Shown here piece after piece: positions 21,600-32,799 of a DNA stretch of 64,000 nt. Every line of letters begins with the position of its first letter. Within the stretch, counting starts at the first letter, position 1. The stretch comes from Phragmites australis (taxonomy: Eukaryota > Streptophyta > Magnoliopsida > Poales > Poaceae). The notes beneath the pieces were generated by a model. The model made no database searches. It worked only from the letters and a program-made list of their open reading frames with translations, and had not been told where the DNA came from. Location: assembly GCF_958298935.1 (NCBI RefSeq), contig NC_084944.1:18941679-19005678 (forward strand), written 5' to 3'. The position numbers and the translations under genes were made by a program.

Positions 21600-23757
21600 A
21601 AGTGTTGACACGGCATAAGATAATCGGCTTACCTTACCATTAGATCAGCATGTGGTGAGTACGGAAAGTGCTAGAGCCAACTGTACCGACGGACGGTATT
21701 AAACAATGCAAGCGGTCTATGGCATCCAGGTTTCTCTCCCGAACTACCTAGAGGACTAATCCTAGGTAAAAGATACCCCTAACACCGCCCACATCTCGCC
21801 TCAATCTCACATATCAACCATCTATCTTAACCTCATCTTTGTATCTGTAAACAGTGATAAAGCCCTAGGCTTGCGAACAACGGCAGCACCGTCGCTCGTC
21901 TTCTACCGAGGACCTAAGCATTGCTAAACATTTCGAATAAACCTTGAAGCTAGACACTGACTATATCATCAAGGCTACAAGGATACAGATTTATCAATAA
22001 GTCAAGGTAGAGATAATGCATCAACATAGGTTCTACCCATATTAGCCCGATACTGGACTCAACTCATGCAAATATACATAAAGCATAATTTATCAATTTT
22101 AGACTCTATTTAATTTGAACAAAGGGTGCAATATGCTTAGATGCTTGCCTTTCTACTGCGAGGTTTGCCTGATACTTCCCGAACAGAACTCGCAAAAGTG
22201 GTGTGCCTCGGTGTCACCCTCGATCACACTCGTGTCACGCTCTAGTTCTTCGTTCACTACTGAAGAACGCATGCAATGATGAGCACGAATGACAGTGCAT
22301 GACAAGGTGGAGATGAAATTCATCATGACATGAGTTTTAAAGCCTCAAAATTTTCTTAATTTGGATTAATGCTAAGCATCTAATCATTTTTTTGGATTAA
22401 TTAAGCTTAACACGAAGCTTAACCCTAAATAGGAATTTAATCACATCTAACATGAGGTTGATTTTTTTTATGAGCAGGGAATAAATTAACAAGATTTACA
22501 TACCAATAATTAAATATGGATTAACGAAGATCAAACCATATTTTATTAACTCATGTAATTTAAATACATATTTCATGGCTTCTAGTATTTTTAATGTGTA
22601 GAGTATGGTAAAACAAGGCTAACAAAATTGGTCTCATGATTTTTGGAGCTCTAATGAATTTTCTATACATTATTGAAGATTACAGCCAATTTAATAGTTG
22701 ATTGATAAATCAACTACGCTAATTTCTAATATCAAGTGGCCTAGAAACTTTTTTGTCCTTAGAGCTGGTTAACCACAGCAGCTGACAGTGGGGCCGGGCT
22801 GTTAGACAGGGGCTCCAGCCAGTGGGCCCATCTGTTGGCCTGAGGGGGAGGCGGGCTAAGGGATAAGGCCTGCCGGCTTGTGCTTTCCCCATGCGTGTGT
22901 GTCTCACAGGGGGAGAAAGAGAGGAGGGGGCCGAGGAGGGTGACCGGAGGGGAAAAACCAAGCACGGCGGCTTGCTGACGGCAGTGGGCTCGGCTCGGCG
23001 GTCCGGCGTGCACGGTTGGGCAGAGCACAGCGGTGGTGGCGCGTGCGGGTGATGCGGCGCACTGGCTCGAATGGCCGAGCGGCCGAGCGGCGGGCAGCGG
23101 GCATAAAAGGAAGGCGGATGGGGGGGTGCTCACTGGCGGCAAGGGCGGCACGAAGGAGCAGCGCAGCTGTATAGTCAGCACAGTGGCAAGGTGGCTCGGT
23201 GCGATGGCGGCATGCTTGCTATGCTGCTGTGCTACAGATGGTTCTGAGCTCAGGCATCAAGATAGGAGAAAGCTAGTTAGTTTTTGGTGTTGGTTTGTAC
23301 TACTGTATTAATTTTCTCATTTGTTTTCTCGAATTTTTCTAGTGGTTGAAAAGTCATAAAAAATTTCTATAACTTTTTATAGGAAAAATAGAGTTTACTG
23401 ACAACCCATTTTAACTAGTTTGACCCATAATGCCTGAGCCAATTTCAAACTAAAAATCCCCAAACATGCAACCTTTTCTAACTTGTGGTAATTTTTATGC
23501 CTTCAAAACCATCCCCAAAAACTTGGGAAAATTCATTTATGTTCTTTATATTGCATGGACTAATTTCTAAAATTGTTTCCAATACTATGTTGTATAGCAA
23601 CATTGTAAGTTGCTTAACAATGCACCAATTAACATTGATTTTCACAAATTATGTTTAACACAAAATGCATGCTCATAAATCACAGAAACAATTAAGCATG
23701 ATGCCAACGGTGTTTATGATGCTTAATGACATGCTTAAGCTATTTAGGTTGTTACAA
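21600..23757 (-). mobile_element. RIRE3-like Ty3/gypsy LTR (solo or truncated), minus strand
   Basis: Read on the minus strand this begins TGTAACAACCTAAATAGC at 23,757, a start typical of RIRE3/Atlantys-type grass gypsy LTRs. It ends near the CTAGCACTTTCCGTACTCAC block at about 21,675-21,655. The length of about 2.1 kb fits that family. The GC-rich middle (22,780-23,200) makes long meaningless frames on both strands. No primer-binding site or internal region belonging to it is attached: gag sequence of another family abuts on one side and the CACTA 2 segment on the other. Confidence 0.6.
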
Positions 23758-23769
23758 CCAGATACCGAC

Positions 23770-25880
23770 CTGGGTATGGAACCGCGGATGGGTGGTTAGT
23801 TTGATCGATGGTGATCGGGACTTCTGACCACTTGAAGTACCGGGGAGGCCCAATCAAGGCTCGGTTGACCTCCCTTTCGATTGCTTTGTACTATATCTTG
23901 GACTCATATGAGGCGGATCCTCTGAAGAGGTGTGCCAAGTTCTGATCAGCCCCGTGAAATTCGGGTTCATCATCTTTAGCATCTGGCTTGGCCTATTTGC
24001 TATGGTGATCAGTAATAGTAGCCTTAAGCTTATCATCGAGCTTCTTTTTGATAACGTGACACTCATCAAAATCATGTTGATTGGTTCGATTGGCGGGACA
24101 CCACTTTCCGCCACCACGGCTTAGGGCCTTGTTATCTCTAGTGTTCCGTGACTTGCTCCTTTCAATCACGGCTACGGTCATATCTGGACCATTGCGCTTC
24201 TCACCAGATTTGTTCTTCTTCCCCACATTCTTCAAAGACTCGGGTTTGTCCTTGCCAAATTGAGTGTTCTTGGCATGTGCCCAAGCTTCAGCACGCTTTG
24301 CAAAATTATTGGCAAGCTCAAAGAGTTATCTGACCATATGAATCTTCTGCATAGCCAGCTTCCCGACCAGGATTTTTTCCTTAACACCTTGCTTGAAGGT
24401 GATTTTGACTGACCCATCAGAGATGTCCAAGATCGTATTATCCCTATCACTGAATCTACGAATAAAGTCTCGAAGGGATTCTTTCTTACCATGGTTCAGC
24501 TGATGAAGATCATCTTCCATTCTCGGGCGCTCGAACGTACCCTAGAAATTGGCGATGAACTGTGCCTTCAGCTCAGCCCGTGATCGAATTGAGTTGGGCA
24601 GCAGGTTCAACAACCAAGACCTTGCAGGTCCATCGAGGGCGGTCATTAGGTAATTGTCCATTACCCTGTTGTCGCCACCAGTTGCTCGAATAACAGAGGT
24701 GTAGATCTATAACCACTCATTGGGATTGAACTTCCCATCGTACTTTTGTATTGGATCTGCTTTGACCTTTTTGGGCCATCGTATCGACCGAAGCTCAGGT
24801 GACCAGGCTTTGCAACCTCCATCGAATTCTTCAGTAGGAGATGGGGGAGGACTGTCATGCATGTTCCTTCGGATAGGGGAGTCACGTTGATCGTCTCATC
24901 CTGGAGATCTATGATTGTTATAATGATGATCGTCTTTGTGGTGTTCCTCACAGTGATTGCCTATCACTCTCCCAGATCGTGCCTATTGTGAGGGATGCAG
25001 TTCCTCAGGTCTTCCTGGTTCCTGCACCTATGGATGGGGCAATTACATTTTGGCCTATAGGACTGTGATCAAGCTCCACCACCTGAGTTTCCTGTTTGTG
25101 ATCCCTTGACTCGGGGGTGCCCGTGTTCGTGGCTCCTCGAGCTAGCGCCTTGCCGGCTGGGGTGTCTAGAGTCATTGGGGTTATTTACTCAAGCATCTTA
25201 GATTTGGACCGCATCGAGCAAATTCTTGAGTTGATTGACCATCGGGGTTCGAGGATTTATCAGATCCAACTCGAGGAAGGATCTGAGAATCATATGAGCG
25301 TCCTATCTTTCGAAGTATTGAAAACACTACTGCCCAGAGTCGGCTGCGGTCGAGCTAATGTTGCTCCATGATCGCTGTGTTGAGGGAGTTCGTTTCTCTA
25401 TATTGGAATCATTGCTGGTGGGGGTATCACCTTCCCAACTTGTGTTCCCACGGCGAGTAATCGTTGAATATCATGTTTCCCCTGATTTTCCATCACTCGT
25501 CGGTGACATGCAAGGCTCCTACTGCAGATGCCCCTAGTGGTAATCCTGCGGCGACGTCATTGCCTTGGGCGGCGGCTACCACTTCTGAACTCTCAGGGGT
25601 TCCTTCGCAACTGTTCATCATGACATCCAGATCTCCCGCATTCTGCTCAAGGGTGTGCCGTCAGCTCTAGCCATAAACATGAATCGATCTGTTCTGCTGC
25701 TTTCGCCATCGATGGAGCCATCATTGCCACTTTTGTGGCTTTCACCATCATTGTCACTGTTCATGAACTAAATAACATTATTTTCCATGGGATCCCAGTT
25801 GATGTGTCCCACCTCGCGGTATGCGTCCAATGGGCTAGACTCGATGATACCGTGTGGATCAATCTACCTTGATCATCCCA
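23770..25880 (-). pseudogene. Ty3/gypsy gag remnant
   Basis: Leftward gag-like sequence would have encoded a retrotransposon capsid protein. The recognisable core is 24,830-23,860: a KYDGKFNPNEWL block (about 24,745), a GPARSWLLNLLP block, the ESLRDFIRRFSD motif at about 24,470, and then a Cys/His-containing tail (WCPANRTNQHDFDEC) at about 24,110. Upstream, 25,880-24,960 is a low-complexity leader with no clear domain. Several in-frame stops are present. No protease, reverse transcriptase or integrase follows: it ends at the RIRE3-like LTR start (23,757). Confidence 0.75.
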
Positions 25881-25999
25881 GCGGTAGGTCATAATCCCAA
25901 AGATTATTTCAGAGCTGGCAGGAGGCTGGCAGGAGGCAATACGAAGATGATTGCCGCTGACTCAAAGTGGTCATATAAGCTAGTGTCGGAGAATCCAAT

Positions 26000-26650
26000 G
26001 CAGACACGCACTTGAGACATGATTGATCCTGAAAAATAGATAAAGGCCCCAACCTAGAGGTCCAACTATCGAAAATTAGTTTCCAACAATATATCCATAA
26101 ATGAACATGGGTACATTCGAGATCAGGGATCGAGCAGGAAATAAGACACGATGTATACAGGTTCAAGCCCCCTGTGTGGAGTAATACCCTACGTCCTGTG
26201 TGGATGATGCTATATATAGATCTCGAGTACAAGAAATGTGACTAGACCTATTACAATAGGGTAAATTGGATCTAAACTAATCTAGGGTTGAAGTCGCCGA
26301 GTGTCTCCGATGGCTATGGTCTTGCTGCTGCTGACGTCAAGTTGCGTATTAGGTTATCTCCGCTCCAGGGGTCTAGGTCCCCGTCATATATAGGGGTACT
26401 GGCGCTGCTCTGGTCTAGCCGTAGTTGATAGGGAGTCCTTTATTTTGTCAGCTAAGGCAAGGCAACTGAATCCAACCTAGAAACTACTCACACTCGAGTC
26501 GGTTGACCCGATCGAGACCTACCTAGTATAGGTCATTGAAATCCCCGAGTATACCGTGCCCATAGATTCGCATCCATAATATTCGGAGTTGTCGTAGATG
26601 TGTATAATGCACCATGTCCGTATATGGTGTATTCTTTATGCGTATCTACC
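26000..26650 (-). repeat. Probable gypsy LTR belonging to the gag remnant
   Basis: The stretch includes the ATACAGGTTCAAGCCCCC...TAATACCCTACGTCCTG region. That is a known signature of grass gypsy LTRs whose internal region carries this type of gag. Read on the minus strand it lies just upstream of the gag remnant, as a 5' LTR should. The ends are not defined to the base. Confidence 0.5.
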
Positions 26651-26705
26651 CCATAGTTAGATATTCGTCCATGGCTTATAGTCTTCGTGATTATAGTGAT
26701 TATTT

Positions 26706-26855
26706 TGTTATGGAAAGAGTCATGTTAGTTTAGGCAAGTTATCTAGTTGGTTAGTATTAGGTAAGGTTAGGGAATCCTAATGTTATGGAATGAGTCAAGT
26801 TAGTTTAGATAAGTTATCTAGTTGGTTAGTATTAGATAAGGTTAGAGGGTCCTAG
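26706..26855. repeat. 75 bp tandem duplication
   Basis: TGTTATGGAAAGAGTCATG (26,706) and TGTTATGGAATGAGTCAAG (26,781) start two 75 bp units with only a few differences, ending GGGAATCCTA and GAGGGTCCTA. The TGTTATGG start looks like the head of a copia LTR that has been duplicated. Confidence 0.8.
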
Positions 26856-27050
26856 GTGGTTGTCTATTTTCTAGTTTCCTAAGTTAGCTAGATGGCACCT
26901 CTCATAGAAAGATAGTCTAGTCCTTGTTAGAATGTAATCAAGCAAGAAGAATTCATTAAAGAGCTTCTGCCTAGGTGGTTAGACCAGTGCCTCTTATCGG
27001 CAGGAGAAGCTCTATCTTACCCTTGCATCTAGGGTTCCTCTTTGTTACCA
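26781..27050 (+). repeat. Possible copia-type solo LTR
   Basis: A TGTTATGG start, leader-like mid-region and a GTTACCA end near 27,047 fit a short copia LTR of about 270 bp. No primer-binding site, internal domain or target duplication could be confirmed. Confidence 0.35.
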
Positions 27051-29290
27051 TAATAATTTAGACCTTGTATTAAGATGGTGTTTATTGTTTCTCTATTTAG
27101 ATTATAAAGCTATTATCATCTAAGCGCCTCGTGGCAAGATTGCAAGAATTACAATTTTGTTACTTTGCACGAAAGGGAATTAGGTCATAGATGAGTGCCA
27201 ATGTTCTTTTTTTAATTAGGTACATAGGGGATTAGTGCTAAAGGTGTAGGTGTTAACTATTAAGGAATGAATCATGAAGTATTACTTTTGAAACGATGTG
27301 ATATGAATCATGAGCTTTACTTTATTTTAGATTGCCTTCCACGAGTTGTTTTATAATTAAAATTGTTTATTCACACTTTTAGTTGAAATAGTTGCATTTG
27401 ATTTTTATTTTGGCCCTATATGAACAGAAATGTATAAATAAAAAAACTGGTTACAAGGCCGAGTACCGTACAATCACTACTAGATGAGGTGACCGAGCAA
27501 GTACCGGTTACCAATTTTCAGAACCTCCAACATTACCTTGGTGGTTTGACAAAGGAATGGAACCGAGAAACTTCTCATTGAGTAGCATGTACCTGTTTTA
27601 TTGTCCATACAATATATATATAGGTTTCAAGGGCTGAAAATATGCATCTTGTCCTGTAGTCTCTATTACTGCATAAAGATGTGAAAATTAAAGGCGCCAT
27701 GCAAACTGCAATTGTATCAATAATTGTATGTTGGAATCCTTGTTCCCAATTCTTACAATCAGATCACTACAACTCAGGAGGAGTGTCGGTTGCAGGTTGC
27801 TTGCAACTTGCAAAAAAAAAATGATATTGAAGCCCATATATAGGCCACAACTTGAGTTCATGTTTGCAAATTTGTAAATTTCTTTTTCAATTGCAACATG
27901 CATACTGTATTCAAGTATTGGCCTCTTTGTCTAGAAAAAAATCCAGTATTGGGCTAGCAGGTCGTGTGATACCGACGCTCTCCAGCCACCAGCAGCCCAC
28001 ACAGGCAACTGCAGTCCACACAATCAACGAAATCAGCAGCACATCCATTCTTTTTTATTTTCCTCCGAATTTTGATCATGTCAAAGGTACCGAGTCAACA
28101 AGGTCCATGAAAACGCTGGAAACATGTCAAACTCACAGACATTCCAATGACAAATTTGCAGTTTTATCGACTATTTGCAGTTTTCAACCCTAATTAAGAT
28201 TCTTGAAATGGTTCCATCAGGATTTCACGATACTGGGACACTCACGACACTCACGCTATTTCACGATACTGGGACCGATTAAGCCCATCATTTGGCGTGC
28301 CATTTGCGATAAATTCTTCAATAGTGAAAGCCTGTGTTTTGGTTTTCCTTGTGCAACAGAGTTGGCTGCAATTATTCAGAAAAAACTTACTTCGGTGTTT
28401 CGTAGGCTGGATGGGTGTAGGGTGCAAATTCATAAACCTAAAGGTACTCAATGATCTTTTTTACTTTTAATTAATTGTACTAGTTTTCTGAGAATTTACT
28501 TAATTCGATAAAAGTAGCGTTATTGGTCAAACTAAAAGGCTCGGTAGGTACCTTAGGTTCACCAAACTATACCCCCAGATGGCTGGATTTGAAGGTCGTG
28601 CGATTCAATTACGCAATGTAAGTGTTAGCATCTGGCCATACATAACTCATTATTTCAATTTTAGCATCACCATCCATTTTCTGTGTATATAAAAGAAACT
28701 GGTAACCTATTTAATTAGCTCATGTAGAACGTGGGAATGGATGGTGAGATGTTGAATTCCATAACCCCCAAAACATTTTTTCCATCCGAAAGATATTTCC
28801 CTGGTGCATATAAAAATGGTGTAGAATTTTGTTTTTCTTCTTTGATGCACGTGATGATAAAATGCTTGTTCCGATCCTTCACAAGCTTGTTCCGACAGCG
28901 GCATGGGGTGGGGTGACCAGGCGACGGGGCAGGGAGGCTATGGGCGAGGTGGCATGGTGGTGGGGCGGGGGCAGGGCAACCAGGTGGTGGGGCAGGGCAA
29001 AGATGCAGGGGTGGGGCAGCACGGCAGGGCGACGGCGCGAGGGCGGGGTGCATGACGATGTGGTAGGGTGGGATCGGGCAGGCTGTGCTTGTGCCGGCGT
29101 GTCTAAGCCTGGCCGTGTCGTGTCGGCCCACTGTACCAAGGCGTTGGCCCAGGCATGGCTCGATCCGCCTACCCCTTGGGCCATGTCGTGTCTGGGCTTG
29201 TCTACAGTGATGTGCCTTGGGCCAGCCCAATAGGCATGGCCTATTTATACAGCTTTAGGCTCTAGCACCTCTTTTTTATTCATTTTGTCT
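27051..29290. other. Unrecognised sequence with one GC-rich repeat
   Basis: 27,051-28,860 is AT-rich with no recognised gene; a short duplicated phrase (TTTCACGATACTGGGAC) sits at about 28,222 and 28,259. 28,880-29,240 is strongly GC-rich, and its right half has GTGTCGGCCC / GGGCCAGCCC phrases found in non-autonomous hAT-like grass repeats. The 28,715-29,230 frames on both strands are compositional. Confidence 0.4.
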
Positions 29291-29294
29291 TGCT

Positions 29295-29423
29295 TCTCTT
29301 TCACAAAATGACAGATGCTGATGCAAAGGCTCTTTTGTCTTTTCAGTTTTTAGTTGCTGCCTTTGATTGCTCCTCTCACTGATCTCAATTTAACACCTTA
29401 ATGTCCTTTTGGTGTATACAAAG
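29295..29423 (+). promoter_or_regulatory. Copy of the NPF-like gene's upstream region
   Basis: The phrases TGACAG..TGATG, TTTCAGTTTTTAGTTGCTGCC, TTGCTCCTCTCACTGA and GGTGTATACAAAG occur in the same order as at 61,262-61,404, just upstream of the NPF-like first exon (there ending GGTGTATATAAAG). Here the copia LTR begins right after the TATA-like GTATACAAAG. This is seen in sequence; calling it a duplicated promoter is inference. Confidence 0.5.
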
Positions 29424-29642
29424 TGTTGGAATATACATCCCGGCCCAACCGGAGCCGACCTAGCCTCCCCTAGCCGTCGAGCAACCCTGATTAAGGTTTG
29501 TTGTAGATAGACTTGTACAGTTGTACAGATAGACTCTTATTAGAGATTGATTTACTTCCTATTTTAACAGTCATCTATATAAGCATACAAGATACATGAG
29601 AATAATAAAGCCGAGTATTCTCCCTAACTTTATACTCTTTCA
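29424..29642 (+). repeat. copia 5' LTR
   Basis: 219 bp beginning TGTTGGAATATACATCCC and ending ACTCTTTCA, a normal size and TG...CA structure for a copia LTR, followed at once by a primer-binding site. Flanking CAAAG (29,419-29,423) is a candidate 5 bp target duplication, but the 3' LTR was not found to confirm it. Confidence 0.8.
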
Positions 29643-29654
29643 TGGTATTAGACT
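29643..29654 (+). other. Primer-binding site (initiator-Met tRNA type)
   Basis: TGGTATTAGACT directly follows the LTR and differs slightly from the usual TGGTATCAGAGC of plant copia elements. Confidence 0.75.
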
Positions 29655-29829
29655 AACCGATCTAGTGTTGCCCTCCCCCCCTCCCCGATGCGCCAACCCT
29701 AGGTCGATCAGCCTAGCATCGTAGCCTCCCTCTGTGCATGTCGCCCACCCTGTGCCACAAACCCACCCTAGCATAGCACCCATCCCCTTGGCACACCACC
29801 ATAGCCAACAAACAAGCTTCCTCTCTCTC

Positions 29830-30133
29830 CACCATCAATGTGTATACGCACATCCTCTTCTTGCTCGAGTTTCACACACCGAACTACTCCTGTTGGCGTG
29901 ATATATTCCAAGTTTTTGTCGGCAAGTTCGGTGCCAAGGGCCATATCGATGGCTCCTCCCCAAGCTGGGCGCCGCCATCTCAACCTAGGAGTCGACAGAC
30001 TAAACGGTCCTCTCTTTCCACTATGCGTCCATCTTTAAGGAGATCATCACCATCGTCCTCATACCCGGCGCTTCTGTGCATGTTATCTTTACCAGTATGA
30101 AGGGACTATTCTACGACAACAGAATAGCGCATG

Positions 30134-30191
<58 letters not shown>

Positions 30192-30627
30192 TGAATTCCA
30201 CAACTTGGCTCAAGGCGATCAAACCATCCTCGTCTACTCCCAGCGTTTGAAGTCCTACACCGACGCCCTCGCCAGCCTCGACCAAAAGGTGTTCGAGGAC
30301 ACTCTCGTCCTCACCATGTTGCGCGGCCTGTCAGAACTATTCCACAATATCGCCACCTTTATCAAGACCAAGACACCCTTACTGAAGTTCCTTGAAGCAC
30401 GCACTCTCCTCTTTCTGGAGGAAGTAGACTTCAAGAATGCAGAGCCCAACTCTTTTATGGGTTTAGTGGCCACCACCAGCGCCAAGCCCGTTAGCACCAG
30501 CACCTGTAGCCACTCGACTACCTATGGCGCCGACACTCAGAGCTCCACCACTACCCCTCTGGGGGAAAGCATGGCAAGAAGAAAAAGGGCAAAAAAAAAA
30601 CCATGGTGGCAGCGGCAACAACAGTAG
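29830..30627 (+). pseudogene. copia gag (UBN2 family) remnant
   Basis: The capsid-like gag of copia 1. The N-terminal part (about 29,840-30,000) keeps the 'Phe/Leu...NYSCWRDIFQVFVGKFG' pattern of gag N-termini. After a CT microsatellite come the UBN2 blocks LVYSQRLKSYTDALASLD, LTMLRGLSELFHNI and FLEARTLLFLEE (30,230-30,430). The N-terminal part is in another frame. A poly-A run at 30,590-30,600 precedes the stop. No zinc knuckle is seen. Inactive. Confidence 0.75.
30135..30188. repeat. (CT)n microsatellite, about 27 units
   Basis: An uninterrupted CT run of about 54 bases sits inside the copia gag frame and is read as alternating Leu-Ser. It replaces sequence between the N-terminal and UBN2 parts of gag. 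Confidence 0.95.
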
Positions 30628-31419
30628 TGACACCTGTGAAAGTATTGGCAGTGGTGGCCCCCTTTCCCCTGGCCCTCGGGCGTCATGCCCTCGTGCGGCC
30701 TGGTGCGAGCCAGGGCATCCTCAGACCATGACCCTTGGCTTCTAGTGCGTAACACACCTTCATTGCTCCTGACATATACAACACCTGAACTACTTCACCA
30801 CCATCATGGGATTAGGCCTCCCTCATCCAGGCCATGAGCGCTATATCGATGAAATAGTAGGCACCTTGGTTCATGGACTTAGATGCATCTTCCCATCTGT
30901 TCTTTGACCCAGTTATCCTCTCCCAACTCTCTCCACCCCCCCCCCCCAAAACCAGAACCCAAGTTGTTGTTGGCAACGGCTTTATCCTTCCCATCACGGC
31001 CTCTGGCCGTGCTGAGTTTTTGCGCAATCAAGCCTCTTAGTTTCTCTAATGTTCTGGTTTCCCCAACCTTATTTTTGTCCATAAATTCACCACTGATAAT
31101 CTTTATTATGTCGAGTTTGACACGTTTGGCCTTTCTATGAAGGATCTCTAAACCAAGAACATGATACTCAGGTGCAATAGCTCTGATGACCTATACCATT
31201 TTCCGCGTAGTCTATCAGCCACCTTCACCCCTTCATCGCACCATCTACCATCACTTGGAACCAAGTGATTGGGTCATCTCGGCAACCAGCACCTCTCTAG
31301 ACTTTGCACTAGCAACACCATCACCACCACAAATAAAGTGGCACCATCCCTTTTTCATGTGTGCCAGCTCGGGTGACATGTTTGCCTCCTATTTTTTTGC
31401 TTCAGTTTGTAGCACTAGT

Positions 31420-31960
31420 TGACCTTTTGAGCTTTTTCATTGTGATATGTGGACGTCTCTTGCACCCAGTATTTCAGGTTGCAAATATTATCTAGTGATG
31501 CTTGATGATTTTACTCACTACTATTGGGGTTTTTCTCTAATCTAAAATCAAATACTCGACTTTCCATACGCAATTTTCATGCTTATGTCGCTAACCAGTT
31601 CCACACCACAATTCAGAGCATCCAATGTGACAATGATCGAGAGTTCGATAATCATGCTGCCGGCTCCTTCTTCCTTGCATGTGGCATCCATATGCGACTC
31701 TCCTGCCTTTACATGTCCCAACAAAATGAACAAGCCGAGCACGCCATCCGCACCATTAATGGCGTTCTTCGCTCACTGCTTTTTCAAGCATCCATACCTC
31801 CTCCCTATTAGGTCGAGGTGCTCCACACCACCACCTACATTGATGACCTACAAAAGCTCTTCCTTCCTCTACAAGCATGATGGGCTAGCTCGTCCTCCCC
31901 TCATAATTGTCGGTGCCACCCAGCGCGACGCCCCTCCATGTCTACACCCACCAGCCTCGT
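31420..31960 (+). pseudogene. copia integrase remnant
   Basis: The DNA-joining enzyme of copia 1. The GAG-pre-integrase to core junction (LFHCDMWTSLAPSISG, about 31,430) leads into the integrase core with IQSIQCDNDREFDNHAAGS at about 31,615, where the second acidic residue region is kept (CDN). QNEQAEHAIRTINGVLRSLL follows at about 31,720, carrying the third acidic position (E). A stop at 31,809 and frame changes follow. The upstream zinc-binding part is decayed. Confidence 0.8.
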
Positions 31961-32185
31961 GAGGCGATGCCAGCAGACGACGTAGGGGCACCCCTCCACC
32001 ATAGAATCACTGCAGTAGTCAGCTCCCTACCCTGACCATTTTTTGCGGCACCCAGCATGGTGCCCCTCCATGTCTATACCCACCACCCTCGTGAGGCGGT
32101 GACAACTAATGACACGGTGGTGCCTCTCAACCATAGAGTCGTGGCAGCAGGCAGCTCGCCTAGTGTGGAAACGACGGTGCCCCTC
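31918..32185. repeat. 132 bp tandem duplication in copia 1
   Basis: CACCCAGCGCGACGCCCCTC (31,918) and CACCCAGCATGGTGCCCCTC (32,050) start two diverged units. Both contain CCATGTCTA.ACCCACCA.CCTCGTGAGGCG, then a CACC.CCATAGA.TC phrase. It lies just downstream of the integrase remnant. Confidence 0.75.
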
Positions 32186-32273
32186 CACCCTGGCATGGCG
32201 GGCCAACCAGCGGCAGCAACAAGCGCAATAAGAAAGACATCTAGTGCCACAACAGAAGACTCATTGAGGAGAT

Positions 32274-32565
32274 TGTTAGAGTTTTAGTGAAAGTATCACT
32301 AGGATGGACAAGCCAAGCACAAGATCAACGCACAAGACACGATATTTTTTAATAAGGTTCAGCCAACTTGCCTACATTCTCAGGGCATGACTACGGGCGC
32401 TCCTCCCCAACTGTTAACATTGATTTGCTGTTACAACAGTGGTGCCTTCTATATAATGGCCTAGAATTAGGAGTTTGATTACAAGTCTATTCTTAGTTCC
32501 ACTCAATTACAACTCAACTCTATTTGTAATCGACCCTATACACATATTCGACACATGTTCCAACA
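32274..32565 (-). repeat. copia 3' LTR, minus strand
   Basis: Read leftward it starts TGTTGGAACATGTGTCG at 32,565 and ends AACTCTAACA at 32,274 (292 bp). It lies downstream of the minus-strand gag at 33,490-32,800, so it is that element's 3' LTR. The matching 5' LTR was not found. Confidence 0.7.
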
Positions 32566-32799
32566 AAATCCATCTTAGGCGAATATGCACACCAACTTAA
32601 AGCCATCATGTTCGAACCTCTATGTACCTAGAATTGAGTTATCCATTTTCTCTGCTCATCCCGAACAGTCCAATGAGAATGCCTCGCCACCAGGAACATA
32701 TTCCGCAAAATTTGCAACTCTCACCTCCATGACTTCATCATCGCTCTTTGAGCCATCTTTCACAGAAACCACAAATATTTTCCATGCCCTTCTTCAGTT

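Larger units (their letters stand above)
19749..21600. mobile_element. CACTA element 2, head plus captured sequence; far end not found
   Basis: The terminus CACTACTAGAGAAATT at 19,749 is followed to about 20,045 by subterminal repeats of a different family (ACAGACGGTTC and GAACCGTCTGT, with decayed variants). Past this lies the FCA-like triplicated exon (20,332-20,646) and about 0.95 kb of unassigned sequence with further leftward frames (21,573-21,298). No matching inverted terminus was seen before the gypsy LTR, so the right limit is only where that LTR appears to begin. No transposase is present: a non-autonomous, gene-fragment-carrying element is the likeliest reading. Confidence 0.6.
29424..32273 (+). 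mobile_element. Ty1/copia retrotransposon 1, 3' part lost
   Basis: 5' LTR, primer-binding site, gag (29,830-30,627) and integrase (about 31,420-31,850) occur in order on the plus strand. Reverse transcriptase, RNase H and the 3' LTR are absent. The sequence runs through a 132 bp tandem repeat into a minus-strand copia LTR at 32,274. Confidence 0.75.

Noticed and set aside
22759..23181. 140-residue minus-strand frame
   Set aside because: Sits in the GC-rich middle of a gypsy LTR; Pro/Ser/Arg-rich and featureless.
23330..23350. TTTTTCTAGTGG as a possible right terminus of CACTA element 2
   Set aside because: Only a short match to CACTA ends, with none of the ACAGACGGTTC subterminal repeats beside it; it lies inside the RIRE3-like LTR.
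28715..29233. Overlapping long frames on both strands
   Set aside because: GC-rich, GGGGCAGGG-type low-complexity sequence with no domain; neither frame resembles a protein family.
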